From NCBI GenBank assembly GCA_025054695.1, contig JANWZI010000016.1, positions 1 to 52,120 on the forward strand: 52,120 nt of DNA. Direction: 5' to 3'. Below are positions 1-7,905 of this stretch, piece after piece. The first letter of the stretch is position 1; every line of letters starts with the position of its first letter. A program made the translations under genes and the position numbers. Under the pieces are notes generated by a model. It was not told where the DNA came from, did not search any database, and was given only the letters and a program-made list of their open reading frames with translations. Source of the stretch: Myxococcota bacterium. GTDB taxonomy: Bacteria > Myxococcota_A > Polyangia > Polyangiales > JANWZI01.

Positions 1-1
1 C

Positions 2-697
2 GGGGACGTGGAGCGCCCGCCGCGAGGCGACGACGAGCCGCCGCAGGAGCAGGGGGATTCGTCGAGCGATCACGCCGCCGTCATCGGGAGGTTCGGCGTC
101 GGCTGGTGCGGCGTCACGGAGGTCCCAATTGGCGGGCCGGTGGACGAAAATCTCGTCGAGCGCGCGGTTCCGGCCCCGAGCGTTGGCATCCGATACTGGC
201 TTTCCGAGGGTCTCGGACTCGACATCGGACTCGGCATCGGCTTCCAGACGTTCACGCTCGAGGTCGACGGCGACGAAATGGCGCGCGGCTCCGGTTGGGC
301 GTTCGCGCTGCACGGAGGACTTCCGCTCGCGCTGCACCACGCGAAGCACTACAAGTTCCTGTTCATTCCGGAGCTGACCCTCGGCCTGTCGGGAGCATCC
401 GCTCCGTCCGAGATGGCGCCGGACAACGACGACCTGTTCAATGGCTTTCTGCTGCGGGTCGGGGGCCGCGCCGGCGCGGAAATACACTTCGGGTTCATCG
501 ACGTTCCCGAGCTGTCCATCGAAGGCTCGGTCGGCCTCGCGCTCGAGGTCGCCAACCGTGGTGGCAACTTCTGCGGCGATCCCGACTGCGACGCGACGTT
601 CGACGCCTCGGCTTCGACTGTCGGGATCTCCACGTTCCTGTCCGAGGAGCCGTGGGACATGTTCACGGGCAACATTCGCGCGCGATACTATTTTTGA
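2..697 (+). CDS. Outer-membrane beta-barrel-like protein, 5' end outside the window
   Basis: The frame is open from the window edge to a TGA at 695-697. The first start inside the window (GTG at 8) gives 229 residues with no signal peptide, so the true start and export signal probably lie upstream. The visible part alternates polar and hydrophobic residues with many Gly and aromatic residues (for example GIRYW, GLGLDIGLGIGF, GGRAGAEIHFGF) and ends in RARYYF. A C-terminal aromatic preceded by an alternating strand is the usual signature of a beta-barrel last strand recognised by BamA. Two Cys in a GNFCGDPDC segment could form a disulfide in an extracellular loop. I do not recognise a specific family. 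A small outer-membrane porin-like or OmpW/OprF-like barrel is the best inference. Confidence 0.55.
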   Translation, partial: GDVERPPRGDDEPPQEQGDSSSDHAAVIGRFGVGWCGVTEVPIGGPVDENLVERAVPAPSVGIRYWLSEGLGLDIGLGIGFQTFTLEVDGDEMARGSGWAFALHGGLPLALHHAKHYKFLFIPELTLGLSGASAPSEMAPDNDDLFNGFLLRVGGRAGAEIHFGFIDVPELSIEGSVGLALEVANRGGNFCGDPDCDATFDASASTVGISTFLSEEPWDMFTGNIRARYYF

Positions 698-770
698 CGC
701 GCCGTTCGCGGTCGTGAGAAGCGGCGCGGCCGCACGGTGATCAGGGGCGATCGGGAGCCCGGCACGCAAT

Positions 771-850
771 CGGAGTCCGAGACCGAGTCCGAGCCCGCCG
801 CGGAGCCTGAGCCCTCGTCCGCGTCGGAGCGCTCCGCGCGCCCGGAGCCC
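771..850. repeat. Hexanucleotide SGAGNC tract 1
   Basis: This degenerate period-6 tract reads GAGTCC/GAGACC/GAGCCC on the plus strand. It starts about 73 nt after the stop of the barrel-like gene and decays toward the start of the radical SAM gene. It belongs to the twelve-member family described in the findings. It is a relatively degenerate copy and I see no other feature in this 200-bp gap. Confidence 0.8.
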
Positions 851-899
851 ATCGAGATGCGGAGAGCGGCCGGCCTTGCTAAGTGCAGGACTGGCCCCG

Positions 900-3695
900 A
901 TGGACCCGCGCCATCCCTACGCTTTGTTCCTGCACCGCGTGCAGCGCCCTGCCCGCTACGTCGGGGGCGAGCACGGCGAGATCCGCAAGGACTGGAACGA
1001 GGTCGACGCGCGCATCTGCCTCGCGTTTCCCGACGCGTACGAGATCGGGATGAGCCACCTCGGCTACCGGATCCTGTACGCGCTGCTCAACTCCGACCCT
1101 CGGATCCTCGCCGAGCGCTGCTATGCGCCGTGGGACGATCTCGAACGCGAGCTGCGAGCCCGCGACGAGCCGTTACGATCGCTCGAATCGTGGCGCGCGC
1201 TGCGCGAATTCGACGTCGTCGGCTTCTCGCTCCAGTACGAGCTGACCTTCACCAACGTCCTGCTCATGCTGGATCTGGGCGGCATCCCGCTGCGCGCCGA
1301 GTCGAGAGGCGAGGACGACCCGCTGGTGGTGTTCGGCGGTCCGGTCGCGACGCATGCCGAGGCCATGAGCCCGTTCGCCGACTGCATGCTCATCGGCGAC
1401 GGTGAGGAGCGCGCACCCCAGATGGTGCTCGCGTGGGTCGAGGGGCGTCGCGCCGGGCTTTCGCGCGCGGAGCGACTGCGTCGCCTGGCTGGGATCGAAG
1501 GCGTCTACGTCCCCTCGCTGTACTCGGTCGCCCTCGAACCGAAGACGGGGCTGCTCGTCGTGGACCGGCCTCTGGTGCCCGAAGCGCCGCTTCCCATCCG
1601 TCGGACGTTCGTGCCGCGACTCGACGACTATCCGTTTCCCGCCGTCGGGCCGGTGGCCTCCACGGAGACGACGTTCGATCGCGTCTCCATCGAGATCGCC
1701 CGGGGCTGCACCGAAGGCTGCCGCTTCTGCCAGGCCGGAATGATCTACCGGCCCGTGCGCGAGCGAAGCCCGACCGCCATCGTCGAAACGATCGAGCGCG
1801 CACTGGCCGAAGGGGGGTACGACGAGGCGTCTCTGACCTCGCTGTCGACGGCCGATTACAGCGCCATCGCGCCGCTGGTGCGCGAGGTGGTGCGGCGCTT
1901 CGCCCCCCAGGGGGTCGCGCTCGGGGTCAGCTCCCTGCGTGCCTACGGGCTGCCGGAGTCCGTGCTCGACGACATGGCGTGCACCCGCGCCACGGGCCTG
2001 ACGTTCGCGCCCGAGGCCGGAACCCAACGCATGCGCGACGTGATCAACAAGAACGTCACCGAAGCACAGCTGCTCGAGACGGCCGAGCGGGTCTTCTCGC
2101 GAGGCTGGTCGCGCATGAAGCTGTACTTCATGATCGGCCTGCCCACCGAACGCGACGAGGACGTGCTCGGCATCATCGAGACGGGGCGTCGCGCGCTCGA
2201 GGTGGGCCGGCGCATCCTCGGGCGCGGCCGGGCCCACGTGACCGTGAGCGTGAGCACGCACGTGCCCAAGCCGCACACCCCGTTCCAGTGGTGCGCGATG
2301 GACCGGCCCGAGACGATTGCGCGCAAGCAGGCGCTGTTGCGCGAAGCGGCCCGCGGCACCGGACTCGAATTGCGCTTGCACGGCTGCGACGGCAGCGTGC
2401 TCGAGGGCGTGCTCGCCCGCGGCGACCGGCGTCTGGCGGACGTCATCGAGCGTGCGTACCGCGCCGGGGCTCGGTTCGATTCGTGGGAAGAGCGACTCCG
2501 ACTCGAAACGTGGCGCGAGGCCTTCGCAGCCCACGGCATCGACCCGCTCGAGCGCCTGCGGACGTGGCCGATCGATGCGCGACTTCCGTGGGGCCACGTC
2601 GACGTGGGCCTCGAGGACGGATTCCTCGCGCGCGAGTACCGACGGGCGCTGGCGGGGCGACTGAGCCCGCCGTGCGGCAAGGTCGCCGGCGCGTTCCTGC
2701 ACCCGACCCGGCTCGAGGAGGCGATCGCCGAGACGCGTCGCCTCGTCTGCTACGACTGCGGCATCGCCTGCGACCTGCAAGCGATGCGAGAGGATCGCAT
2801 CGAGCACCTGCGCTCGCTGCCCCAGGTCGCCCAGCACCCACGCCGTGAGGCGCGCGCTTCGGCGCGATCCGAACGGCGCCCGTACGCGGGGGTCGATCAG
2901 GGGCCGCGCCTGCGTCTGCGCCTGCGCCACACCAAGCTCGGGCGCGCGGCCTATCAGAGCCACCTCGATCTGGTGCGCCTGTTGCCGCGCATGCTCCGGC
3001 GCGCGGGGTTGGCGCCGACCTGGACGGAAGGATACCGGCCCCGTCCGCGCATGTCGTTCGGGCCCGCGCTTCCGCTCGGTGTCTGTTCGCTCGCGGAGCT
3101 CGTCGACGTCGAGATCGTGGACATCGGCCTCGATCCCGACGCGATTCGCGAACGACTCGACGCGACCGGGTCCGAGGGCATCCGTTGGACGGGAGCACGC
3201 CGACTCGCGCCTCACGAGCCCGCAATCGGCCGGATCGTGGGCGCGGCCGAATGGGTGGCGGGCGTGCCCCGCGTCCTGCTGCCCTCGGGCGCCCCGCGCT
3301 CGTCGACGTGCTGGGAATGGATAGAGGCCCGCGCGCGGGGGGCACTGCGCGTCCGACGCGAAGTGAGCGGCGGCCTGGGACGTTGGATCGACGTCGGTGC
3401 GCAGCTCGAGTCCGTCGAGCCGGGCGCCGGCGGGGAGCAGCTCGCGCAGGCGGGCCTGGTCGGAGCGTTCTGGCCGGTTCGTTTTCGCACGAAAATCGGC
3501 GCACAGGGCGGCGTCAGACCCGCCGAAGTCATCGAAGCGCTCCTCGGCCTGCCGGCAGCCGAGGCCATGGCGGTTCCCATCGTCCGAACGGCGCTGCTGG
3601 CGACAAGTGCCGATCGAGCCGTATGTGCGTTCGACGCGACGGCACGAGACCTGGATGCGGCGAACGCGCCGGCTGCGACGACGGTCCAGGCATGA
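900..3695 (+). CDS. Radical SAM protein fused to a DUF2344/radical-SAM-linked domain (TIGR03960 + TIGR03936 type)
   Basis: The 931-residue product has a radical SAM core with the cluster motif C-x3-C-x2-C (GCTEGCRFCQAG) at about residues 270-277, preceded by a roughly 250-residue B12-binding-like region. A second cysteine set, C-x2-C-x3-C (CYDCGIAC), lies at 617-624 and may bind another cluster or metal. From about residue 668 comes a second domain beginning RLRLRHTKLGRAAYQSHLDL, which matches the radical-SAM-linked (DUF2344) family. In many bacteria the two parts are fused like this and the reaction is unknown; the linked domain is often found next to ribonuclease G or ribosomal genes, but here it is not. 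The reading frame extends upstream to TTG 876. I prefer ATG 900, because a -10-like TAAGTG lies 14 nt upstream of it. It is followed after 90 nt by an uncharacterised gene on the same strand. Confidence 0.88.
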   Translation: MDPRHPYALFLHRVQRPARYVGGEHGEIRKDWNEVDARICLAFPDAYEIGMSHLGYRILYALLNSDPRILAERCYAPWDDLERELRARDEPLRSLESWRALREFDVVGFSLQYELTFTNVLLMLDLGGIPLRAESRGEDDPLVVFGGPVATHAEAMSPFADCMLIGDGEERAPQMVLAWVEGRRAGLSRAERLRRLAGIEGVYVPSLYSVALEPKTGLLVVDRPLVPEAPLPIRRTFVPRLDDYPFPAVGPVASTETTFDRVSIEIARGCTEGCRFCQAGMIYRPVRERSPTAIVETIERALAEGGYDEASLTSLSTADYSAIAPLVREVVRRFAPQGVALGVSSLRAYGLPESVLDDMACTRATGLTFAPEAGTQRMRDVINKNVTEAQLLETAERVFSRGWSRMKLYFMIGLPTERDEDVLGIIETGRRALEVGRRILGRGRAHVTVSVSTHVPKPHTPFQWCAMDRPETIARKQALLREAARGTGLELRLHGCDGSVLEGVLARGDRRLADVIERAYRAGARFDSWEERLRLETWREAFAAHGIDPLERLRTWPIDARLPWGHVDVGLEDGFLAREYRRALAGRLSPPCGKVAGAFLHPTRLEEAIAETRRLVCYDCGIACDLQAMREDRIEHLRSLPQVAQHPRREARASARSERRPYAGVDQGPRLRLRLRHTKLGRAAYQSHLDLVRLLPRMLRRAGLAPTWTEGYRPRPRMSFGPALPLGVCSLAELVDVEIVDIGLDPDAIRERLDATGSEGIRWTGARRLAPHEPAIGRIVGAAEWVAGVPRVLLPSGAPRSSTCWEWIEARARGALRVRREVSGGLGRWIDVGAQLESVEPGAGGEQLAQAGLVGAFWPVRFRTKIGAQGGVRPAEVIEALLGLPAAEAMAVPIVRTALLATSADRAVCAFDATARDLDAANAPAATTVQA

Positions 3696-3785
3696 GGCGC
3701 CTCGTCACGTCGCGCTGGGGCGCATCCGTCGGCGAAGTCCGACGCGACCGAGGAGGCGTCGCGTACGGAGAAGCGCCCTGAGTCC

Positions 3786-4367
3786 ATGGCGAGCATGCCC
3801 TTCGCGCGGCGTCTGCGCGACCGGATCGTCGCGTCGCGCGCCGGCCGCTTGTGGGCGTCGCTGCGCAACCTCGGAAGCGGGCGGCTCGAGGTGCCCACGG
3901 GACTGCTTCGCCGCAACCTTTTCCGGGCGTGCGGAGTGCGCGACGGTTGCATGATGCTCGAGCGGGGGTGCATCGCGCTCGACGCGACGCTCGCAGACGG
4001 GCGGGCGCTGCGCGTCCGCATCGCCCCGCTCGCACTGCGTGCGGCGCCGCGAGGTGCGTGCGAGCTCGTCGTGCGCGTCGACCCTCCGGAGCACGTCTCG
4101 AGCGACGTCGGGCAGGCGCTCGTGACGGCGTTCGCGGACGTGCTCGCACGTCGGCTCTGGGCACTGCCCCAGGAGGATCCGCCCCCACAACCGGTGCCGT
4201 TCGCACGCGAGCGCGACGCCGTGCGCATCGACCTTCGCGACGTGCCCGAGCTGCGACGCGCGATGTCGACGCCGTGGCGCCGTCGCTGGATGGATGCAGT
4301 CCAGCCACTCGGCCTGCGCGTCGAGCCCGAGTGTGTGGTCATCGACCTCGAGCTGCGGAGCGGCTGA
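3786..4367 (+). CDS. Hypothetical protein, 193 aa
   Basis: This open frame has codon use like its neighbours and no shadowing gene of better quality. The product begins MASMPFARRLRDRIV and has a basic N terminus, no convincing signal peptide and no transmembrane segment. A pair of short Leu/Val-rich strands around residues 70-110 (ALRVRIAPLALRA, CELVVRVD) and a closing strand (LRVEPECVVIDLEL) suggest an alpha/beta fold. Three Cys occur around residues 49-62 (FRACGVRDGCMMLERGC). I do not recognise the family. It lies 90 nt after the radical SAM gene and could be co-transcribed with it. A second in-frame ATG three codons in is an alternative start. Confidence 0.6.
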   Translation: MASMPFARRLRDRIVASRAGRLWASLRNLGSGRLEVPTGLLRRNLFRACGVRDGCMMLERGCIALDATLADGRALRVRIAPLALRAAPRGACELVVRVDPPEHVSSDVGQALVTAFADVLARRLWALPQEDPPPQPVPFARERDAVRIDLRDVPELRRAMSTPWRRRWMDAVQPLGLRVEPECVVIDLELRSG

Positions 4368-4391
4368 CCGCGCCACGCTCGATCGGCGTGG

Positions 4392-4419
4392 TTGATCCGA
4401 CCGGTCGATGGTCTAGAAT
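4392..4419 (+). promoter_or_regulatory. Putative sigma-70-type promoter of the HEAT-lipoprotein/FHA pair
   Basis: TTGATC at 4392-4397 and TAGAAT at 4414-4419 are separated by 16 bp in otherwise GC-rich sequence. The predicted transcript would start about 90 nt upstream of the ATG at 4521. This is prediction from sequence only. Confidence 0.45.
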
Positions 4420-4436
4420 GCGCCAGCTCGTTCTAG
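4413..4436. promoter_or_regulatory. Inverted repeat CTAGAA-N12-TTCTAG overlapping the -10 element
   Basis: CTAGAA at 4413-4418 and TTCTAG at 4431-4436 are exact reverse complements separated by 12 bp. One arm covers the predicted -10 hexamer and the other falls just past the predicted start of transcription, which is a classic position for a repressor operator. No regulator gene is adjacent, so the binding protein is unknown. Confidence 0.4.
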
Positions 4437-4520
4437 CCCGAGACGGCTCGGCCGCGGGGTTGCGGCGCGTCGGCCGGTCGGCCGGTGGTCCTTCGATTTG
4501 CGGGTGAAAGCCAAGACCTC

Positions 4521-6122
4521 ATGACGATTCGACGCCACGGCCCATCCCTCGCCTGCCTCGCGACGCTCATCGGCCTCGCAGGCTGCAAGGTGACGCGCGA
4601 CGACATCGAGTACTGGAAGGGAACGGTGAAGGGTCCAGGGAAGATCGTCGCCGTCCTGCGGAGCGAGCGCTACCCGATGGAGTTGCGCATCGAGGCCGCG
4701 CTCGCGCTCGTGGAGATGGAGCGCACCGACATCGACGGCGTCGCCCGGCTCGGGGACGAGCTCGGCAGGCTCGACGTGGCCACGCGGACGGCGGTCGTCG
4801 AGGGACTCGTGCCTCGGCTCGAGGCCATCCTGAGGGGCGAGGACGGCTCGCAAGGCGCCGGTCCGGCGACCGGTGTACCGCCCGGAACCCAGATTCGTGC
4901 CAAGGACGCGGCATTCCTCATCACGAGCCACGCAGGCCCCGCCGCCCGGCAGCGGCTCGTGGAGGCCATGCTGCGATGGTTCATCGTCGACTTCGAGGGG
5001 CGCAATCTCACCGGCCAGCACAGCGGCCAGCAGGTCGTCGAGTCCCTCGGGGCGCCCGCGGCCGCAATGCTCGTCGATGCGCTCGGGCCGGACGGATCGA
5101 ACGAATCCCTGGTGCGCCTCGCTCAGCTCATCAAGCAGTATGGTGACCCCGAAACGCGCGCGCGCGCGGCGCAACGGCTGGTGCAGGTCGAGGCGGAGAT
5201 CCAGTCTCCGGCATACCTCGACCGTCTCGCCGCGCGAATACGTGAGCAGCTCGAGGCGCGGCGTCAGACGGTGGACCCGGCGCAAGTCGCCGCGTCGGCG
5301 CGAGCGACGCGCGAGGAACGGATCAATGCCGGTGTCCTGCCCGCGATGCAGCACCTGGCGTCCGAGCCGAGCGTCGCCGAACGGCTGCTCGCGATCGCTT
5401 CGGTGAGCGATACGAGTCCGGCCGGCGTCGAACGCCGGGTGCGGGCCCTGCGCGCGCTGGGTCAAAGCGCGACGCGCGCGCATCTCGACCGACTGCTTGC
5501 GCTGGCGCTGGATCCGGCTGCGCCCGTACCGGTGCGCGACGAGGCATTCGACCGCATCGGCGACATCGGCAGCCCGGATGCGATTCCGCGACTGTGGCCC
5601 CTGCTCGAGAACGCCGCGACCCAGGGGACCGACGCCGAGAAGGAACGCGCGCAGCGGTTGCGCTGGCGTGCCGGCGAGCTCATCCTCCATCTGGGTGGCG
5701 GCCGGGTCGTCGCCGAGTTCTTCAACCGGCTGCCCACGGCGGAAGGGGTCGCCTACGAGCCCGAAGAGCTCGAGGGCTACGCGCAGCGACTGAGCCTGAT
5801 GACGCCCCCGCCGACCGACTTCGTGCGTGCCCAGTTGCAGTCGCCGGACTGGTGGGATCGGGTGATCGCGCTGCGCTTTCTCGAGCGACGCGGAACGCAG
5901 GCCGACGCGGCGGCGATGGCACGTCTGGAACGCGACGGCACGCAGGTCGCGGGCAAGCACTGGCGCAACTTCGAGCAGTCGACCGTGGGCCACGTGGCGA
6001 CGGCCGCGCTGCGCGCGATGCGTGAGCGACTCGCGGAACCTACGGCGCCGACCGAGGAACCTCGCCCGGGCGCGGACGGCGGTGGAGCGCGACCGGCGAC
6101 GGCGATGCAGCAGACACCATGA
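4521..6122 (+). CDS. HEAT-repeat-like lipoprotein
   Basis: The 533-residue product begins MTIRRHGPSLACLATLIGLAGC, a lipoprotein signal peptide with lipobox LAGC and the modified Cys at 22. This fixes the start at ATG 4521, although the frame opens earlier at GTG 4485. The mature part is almost entirely helical, with repeated Leu/Ala-rich pairs of helices (for example AALALVEMERTDIDGVARL, DRVIALRFLERRG) as in HEAT or armadillo-like repeats, which usually form protein-binding scaffolds. The last about 30 residues are Pro/Glu/Gly-rich. The TGA overlaps the ATG of the FHA gene by four bases, so the two are translationally coupled. The exact partner and function are unknown; an envelope scaffold is inferred. 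Confidence 0.8.
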   Translation: MTIRRHGPSLACLATLIGLAGCKVTRDDIEYWKGTVKGPGKIVAVLRSERYPMELRIEAALALVEMERTDIDGVARLGDELGRLDVATRTAVVEGLVPRLEAILRGEDGSQGAGPATGVPPGTQIRAKDAAFLITSHAGPAARQRLVEAMLRWFIVDFEGRNLTGQHSGQQVVESLGAPAAAMLVDALGPDGSNESLVRLAQLIKQYGDPETRARAAQRLVQVEAEIQSPAYLDRLAARIREQLEARRQTVDPAQVAASARATREERINAGVLPAMQHLASEPSVAERLLAIASVSDTSPAGVERRVRALRALGQSATRAHLDRLLALALDPAAPVPVRDEAFDRIGDIGSPDAIPRLWPLLENAATQGTDAEKERAQRLRWRAGELILHLGGGRVVAEFFNRLPTAEGVAYEPEELEGYAQRLSLMTPPPTDFVRAQLQSPDWWDRVIALRFLERRGTQADAAAMARLERDGTQVAGKHWRNFEQSTVGHVATAALRAMRERLAEPTAPTEEPRPGADGGGARPATAMQQTP

Positions 6123-6910
6123 CGACGCAGGACCAGAACAAGAAGACCCTGCGCCACTTCCAGTGCAGGGATTATCTCTGGGAGATCTTCGAGCAGATGA
6201 GCCGCGAGCTCGAGTGCTCGACGGACTACCTCATCAACGAAGCGATGCGGCAGTACGCGCGCTCGCGTAACTACGGTCCGCGCACGTCGAGCGTCCCGGG
6301 CATGCCGCGCCCCGCGCAGACCCCCGTCCAAACGTCCGGCGCACCCGTGGCGGCGCAGCCGCAGCCCGCAGGCCCGGCCATCCCGTCCATTCGCTCGGGG
6401 GGTGCGCGCCCCCCCATTCCGAGCGCGCCGCCGCCGCCTGTGCCGCGCCCACCGGGCTACGGCACGGGCCCTGCGGGCTCCCCGTATTTCGCGCCGCCCG
6501 GAGCGCCCCCCACGCGTCCTGGATCGATTCCTCCGCCGCCCCCGGCCACGAGCCCTCAGCGACCGGCGGCGTTCCCGAGTGCCCCCCCACCGCTTCCCGG
6601 CCGCCCCTCCGTGGGCGCGCCGGCAGCGATGCCCCCTCTCTACGTCATCTTCAACGGACAGAAGATCCCCATCACGAAGCCCGAGTTCGTCATCGGTCGC
6701 GGGAGCAAGACCGCCGACCTGGCGATTAAGGACGGCAACATCTCGCGGCGGCACGCCGTCGTCGTCTTCGAGAACGGCGCGTACTACATGAAGGATCTCG
6801 GCTCCACCAATGGGGTCGAATACATGGGGCGACGAATTGATACGCAGCCGATTCGAGAGGGCGACGTGTTCCAGCTCTGCGACTACGAGCTGCGCTTCAC
6901 CTATCGCTGA
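6119..6910 (+). CDS. FHA-domain protein with an N-terminal ribbon-helix-helix-like segment
   Basis: The 263-residue product has three parts. Residues about 8-50 (TLRHFQCRDYLWEIFEQMSR then STDYLINEAMRQYARSR) look like a strand followed by two helices in the style of ribbon-helix-helix DNA-binding folds. Residues about 55-170 are a Pro/Ala/Gly-rich disordered linker. Residues about 173-263 are a forkhead-associated domain with the expected GRGSK, ISRRHA and GSTNG motifs, which bind phosphothreonine peptides. A natural partner would be a Hanks-type Ser/Thr kinase, and two are encoded in this window. It overlaps the lipoprotein gene by ATGA. Whether the N-terminal part binds DNA or only dimerises is an inference. 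Confidence 0.88.
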   Translation: MTTQDQNKKTLRHFQCRDYLWEIFEQMSRELECSTDYLINEAMRQYARSRNYGPRTSSVPGMPRPAQTPVQTSGAPVAAQPQPAGPAIPSIRSGGARPPIPSAPPPPVPRPPGYGTGPAGSPYFAPPGAPPTRPGSIPPPPPATSPQRPAAFPSAPPPLPGRPSVGAPAAMPPLYVIFNGQKIPITKPEFVIGRGSKTADLAIKDGNISRRHAVVVFENGAYYMKDLGSTNGVEYMGRRIDTQPIREGDVFQLCDYELRFTYR

Positions 6911-6956
6911 CCGGGCGCCCTCGACCATCCCGGTCGCGCAGGTCACGGCGTTCCGT

Positions 6957-6962
6957 TACCCT
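6957..6962 (+). promoter_or_regulatory. Putative -10 element (TACCCT) of the CinA-like gene
   Basis: This TAnnnT hexamer ends 14 nt before the ATG at 6977. It would give a very short leader. No good -35 element is visible. Confidence 0.3.
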
Positions 6963-6976
6963 CGTGCCCGGGAGCC

Positions 6977-7711
6977 ATGGCGCGCACCGCCGCCGCCCTC
7001 GTCATCGGCAACGAGATTCTCACGGGCAAGGTGGTGGAGCGCAACGTCGGACCTCTGGCGTGCCTGCTCGGCGCCATCGGCGTGCGCCTGCGGCGCGTGG
7101 TCGTCTGCCCCGACGAGGTCGAGGAAATCGCCGGCGAGCTGCGTCAGCTCAGCGCCGCGCACGATCTCGTCTTCACGAGCGGCGGTGTCGGCCCCACGCA
7201 CGACGACGTGACCTACGCCGCGGTGGCCCTCGCCTTCGGGCGCCGTATCGTCCGGTCGGAGCCGCTCGCGAACCTGCTGCGCGCCCACTTCGGTCCGGCG
7301 ACCCACGAGGGACACCTGCGGCTCGCCGACGTGCCCGAAGGCGCCGAGCTCCTCGTGACGCCCGAGATGCCGTGGCCGACGGTGCAGGTGCACAACGTCT
7401 ACGTGATGCCGGGCGTCCCCGAGCTGTTCCGCGCCAAGCTGCACGCGCTGCGCGATCGTCTCGCGCAGGGCCGTCCGTTCGCGTCCGCCGTGCTGTACAC
7501 CACGCGGGACGAATTCGACATCGCGGACGCGCTCGCAGACGTGGCTCGTCGTCACGCCGAGGTCGCGATCGGCAGCTACCCTTCGTTTCGCCGCAGCGAC
7601 TGGCGGGTGAAGGTGACGGTCGACGGCGGCGACCCCGACGCGGTTGAACGTGCCCGCGCCGCGCTCGTCGAAGCGCTCGGTCCCGAGTCGATCGTCGTGC
7701 CCCGCGACTGA
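6977..7711 (+). CDS. CinA N-terminal / molybdopterin-binding-domain protein
   Basis: The 244-residue product is a stand-alone MoCF_biosynth (MogA/MoeA-like) domain of the CinA N-terminal type. It begins with ALVIGNEILTGKVVERN and carries the family motif TSGGVGPTHDD at about residues 67-77, followed by VYVMPGVPELFRAKL. The C-terminal nicotinamide-nucleotide deamidase domain of full CinA is absent. Proteins of this short form are often annotated as competence/damage-inducible protein A-like; related domains have ADP-ribose pyrophosphatase or FAD-synthetase activity. The start ATG is preceded by a short GGAG and by a -10-like hexamer. It faces the convergent epimerase gene across tract 2. The biochemical role is not determined by sequence. 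Confidence 0.85.
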   Translation: MARTAAALVIGNEILTGKVVERNVGPLACLLGAIGVRLRRVVVCPDEVEEIAGELRQLSAAHDLVFTSGGVGPTHDDVTYAAVALAFGRRIVRSEPLANLLRAHFGPATHEGHLRLADVPEGAELLVTPEMPWPTVQVHNVYVMPGVPELFRAKLHALRDRLAQGRPFASAVLYTTRDEFDIADALADVARRHAEVAIGSYPSFRRSDWRVKVTVDGGDPDAVERARAALVEALGPESIVVPRD

Positions 7712-7751
7712 AGGCGCCAATCCGGAGCATCGAGGGGGTCGCTGCGTCGGT

Positions 7752-7878
7752 CGAGTCCGAAGCCGAGGCCGAGTCGCAGTCCGCCTCCGAGCCCGAGGCC
7801 GAGACCGAGTCGGAGTCTGAGTCTGAGCCCGAGCCCGGGGCCGAGGCCGAGACCGAGGCCGAACCGAGGTCGGAAACC
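7752..7878. repeat. Hexanucleotide SGAGNC tract 2
   Basis: This tract of GAGTCC, GAGGCC, GAGACC and GAGCCC units reads on the plus strand. It lies between two convergent genes, about 40 nt after the cinA-like stop and about 28 nt from the stop of the epimerase gene. It fills most of the 194-bp gap and nothing else is visible there. Confidence 0.85.
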
Positions 7879-7905
7879 GTGCCGACGAGCCAACACGGCC
7901 AGGCT

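Noticed and set aside
1173..3215. Long minus-strand open frame (680 codons)
   Set aside because: It is the antisense shadow of the radical SAM gene. The translation is Arg/Ala/Gly/His-rich without motifs, whereas the plus strand has clear family motifs.
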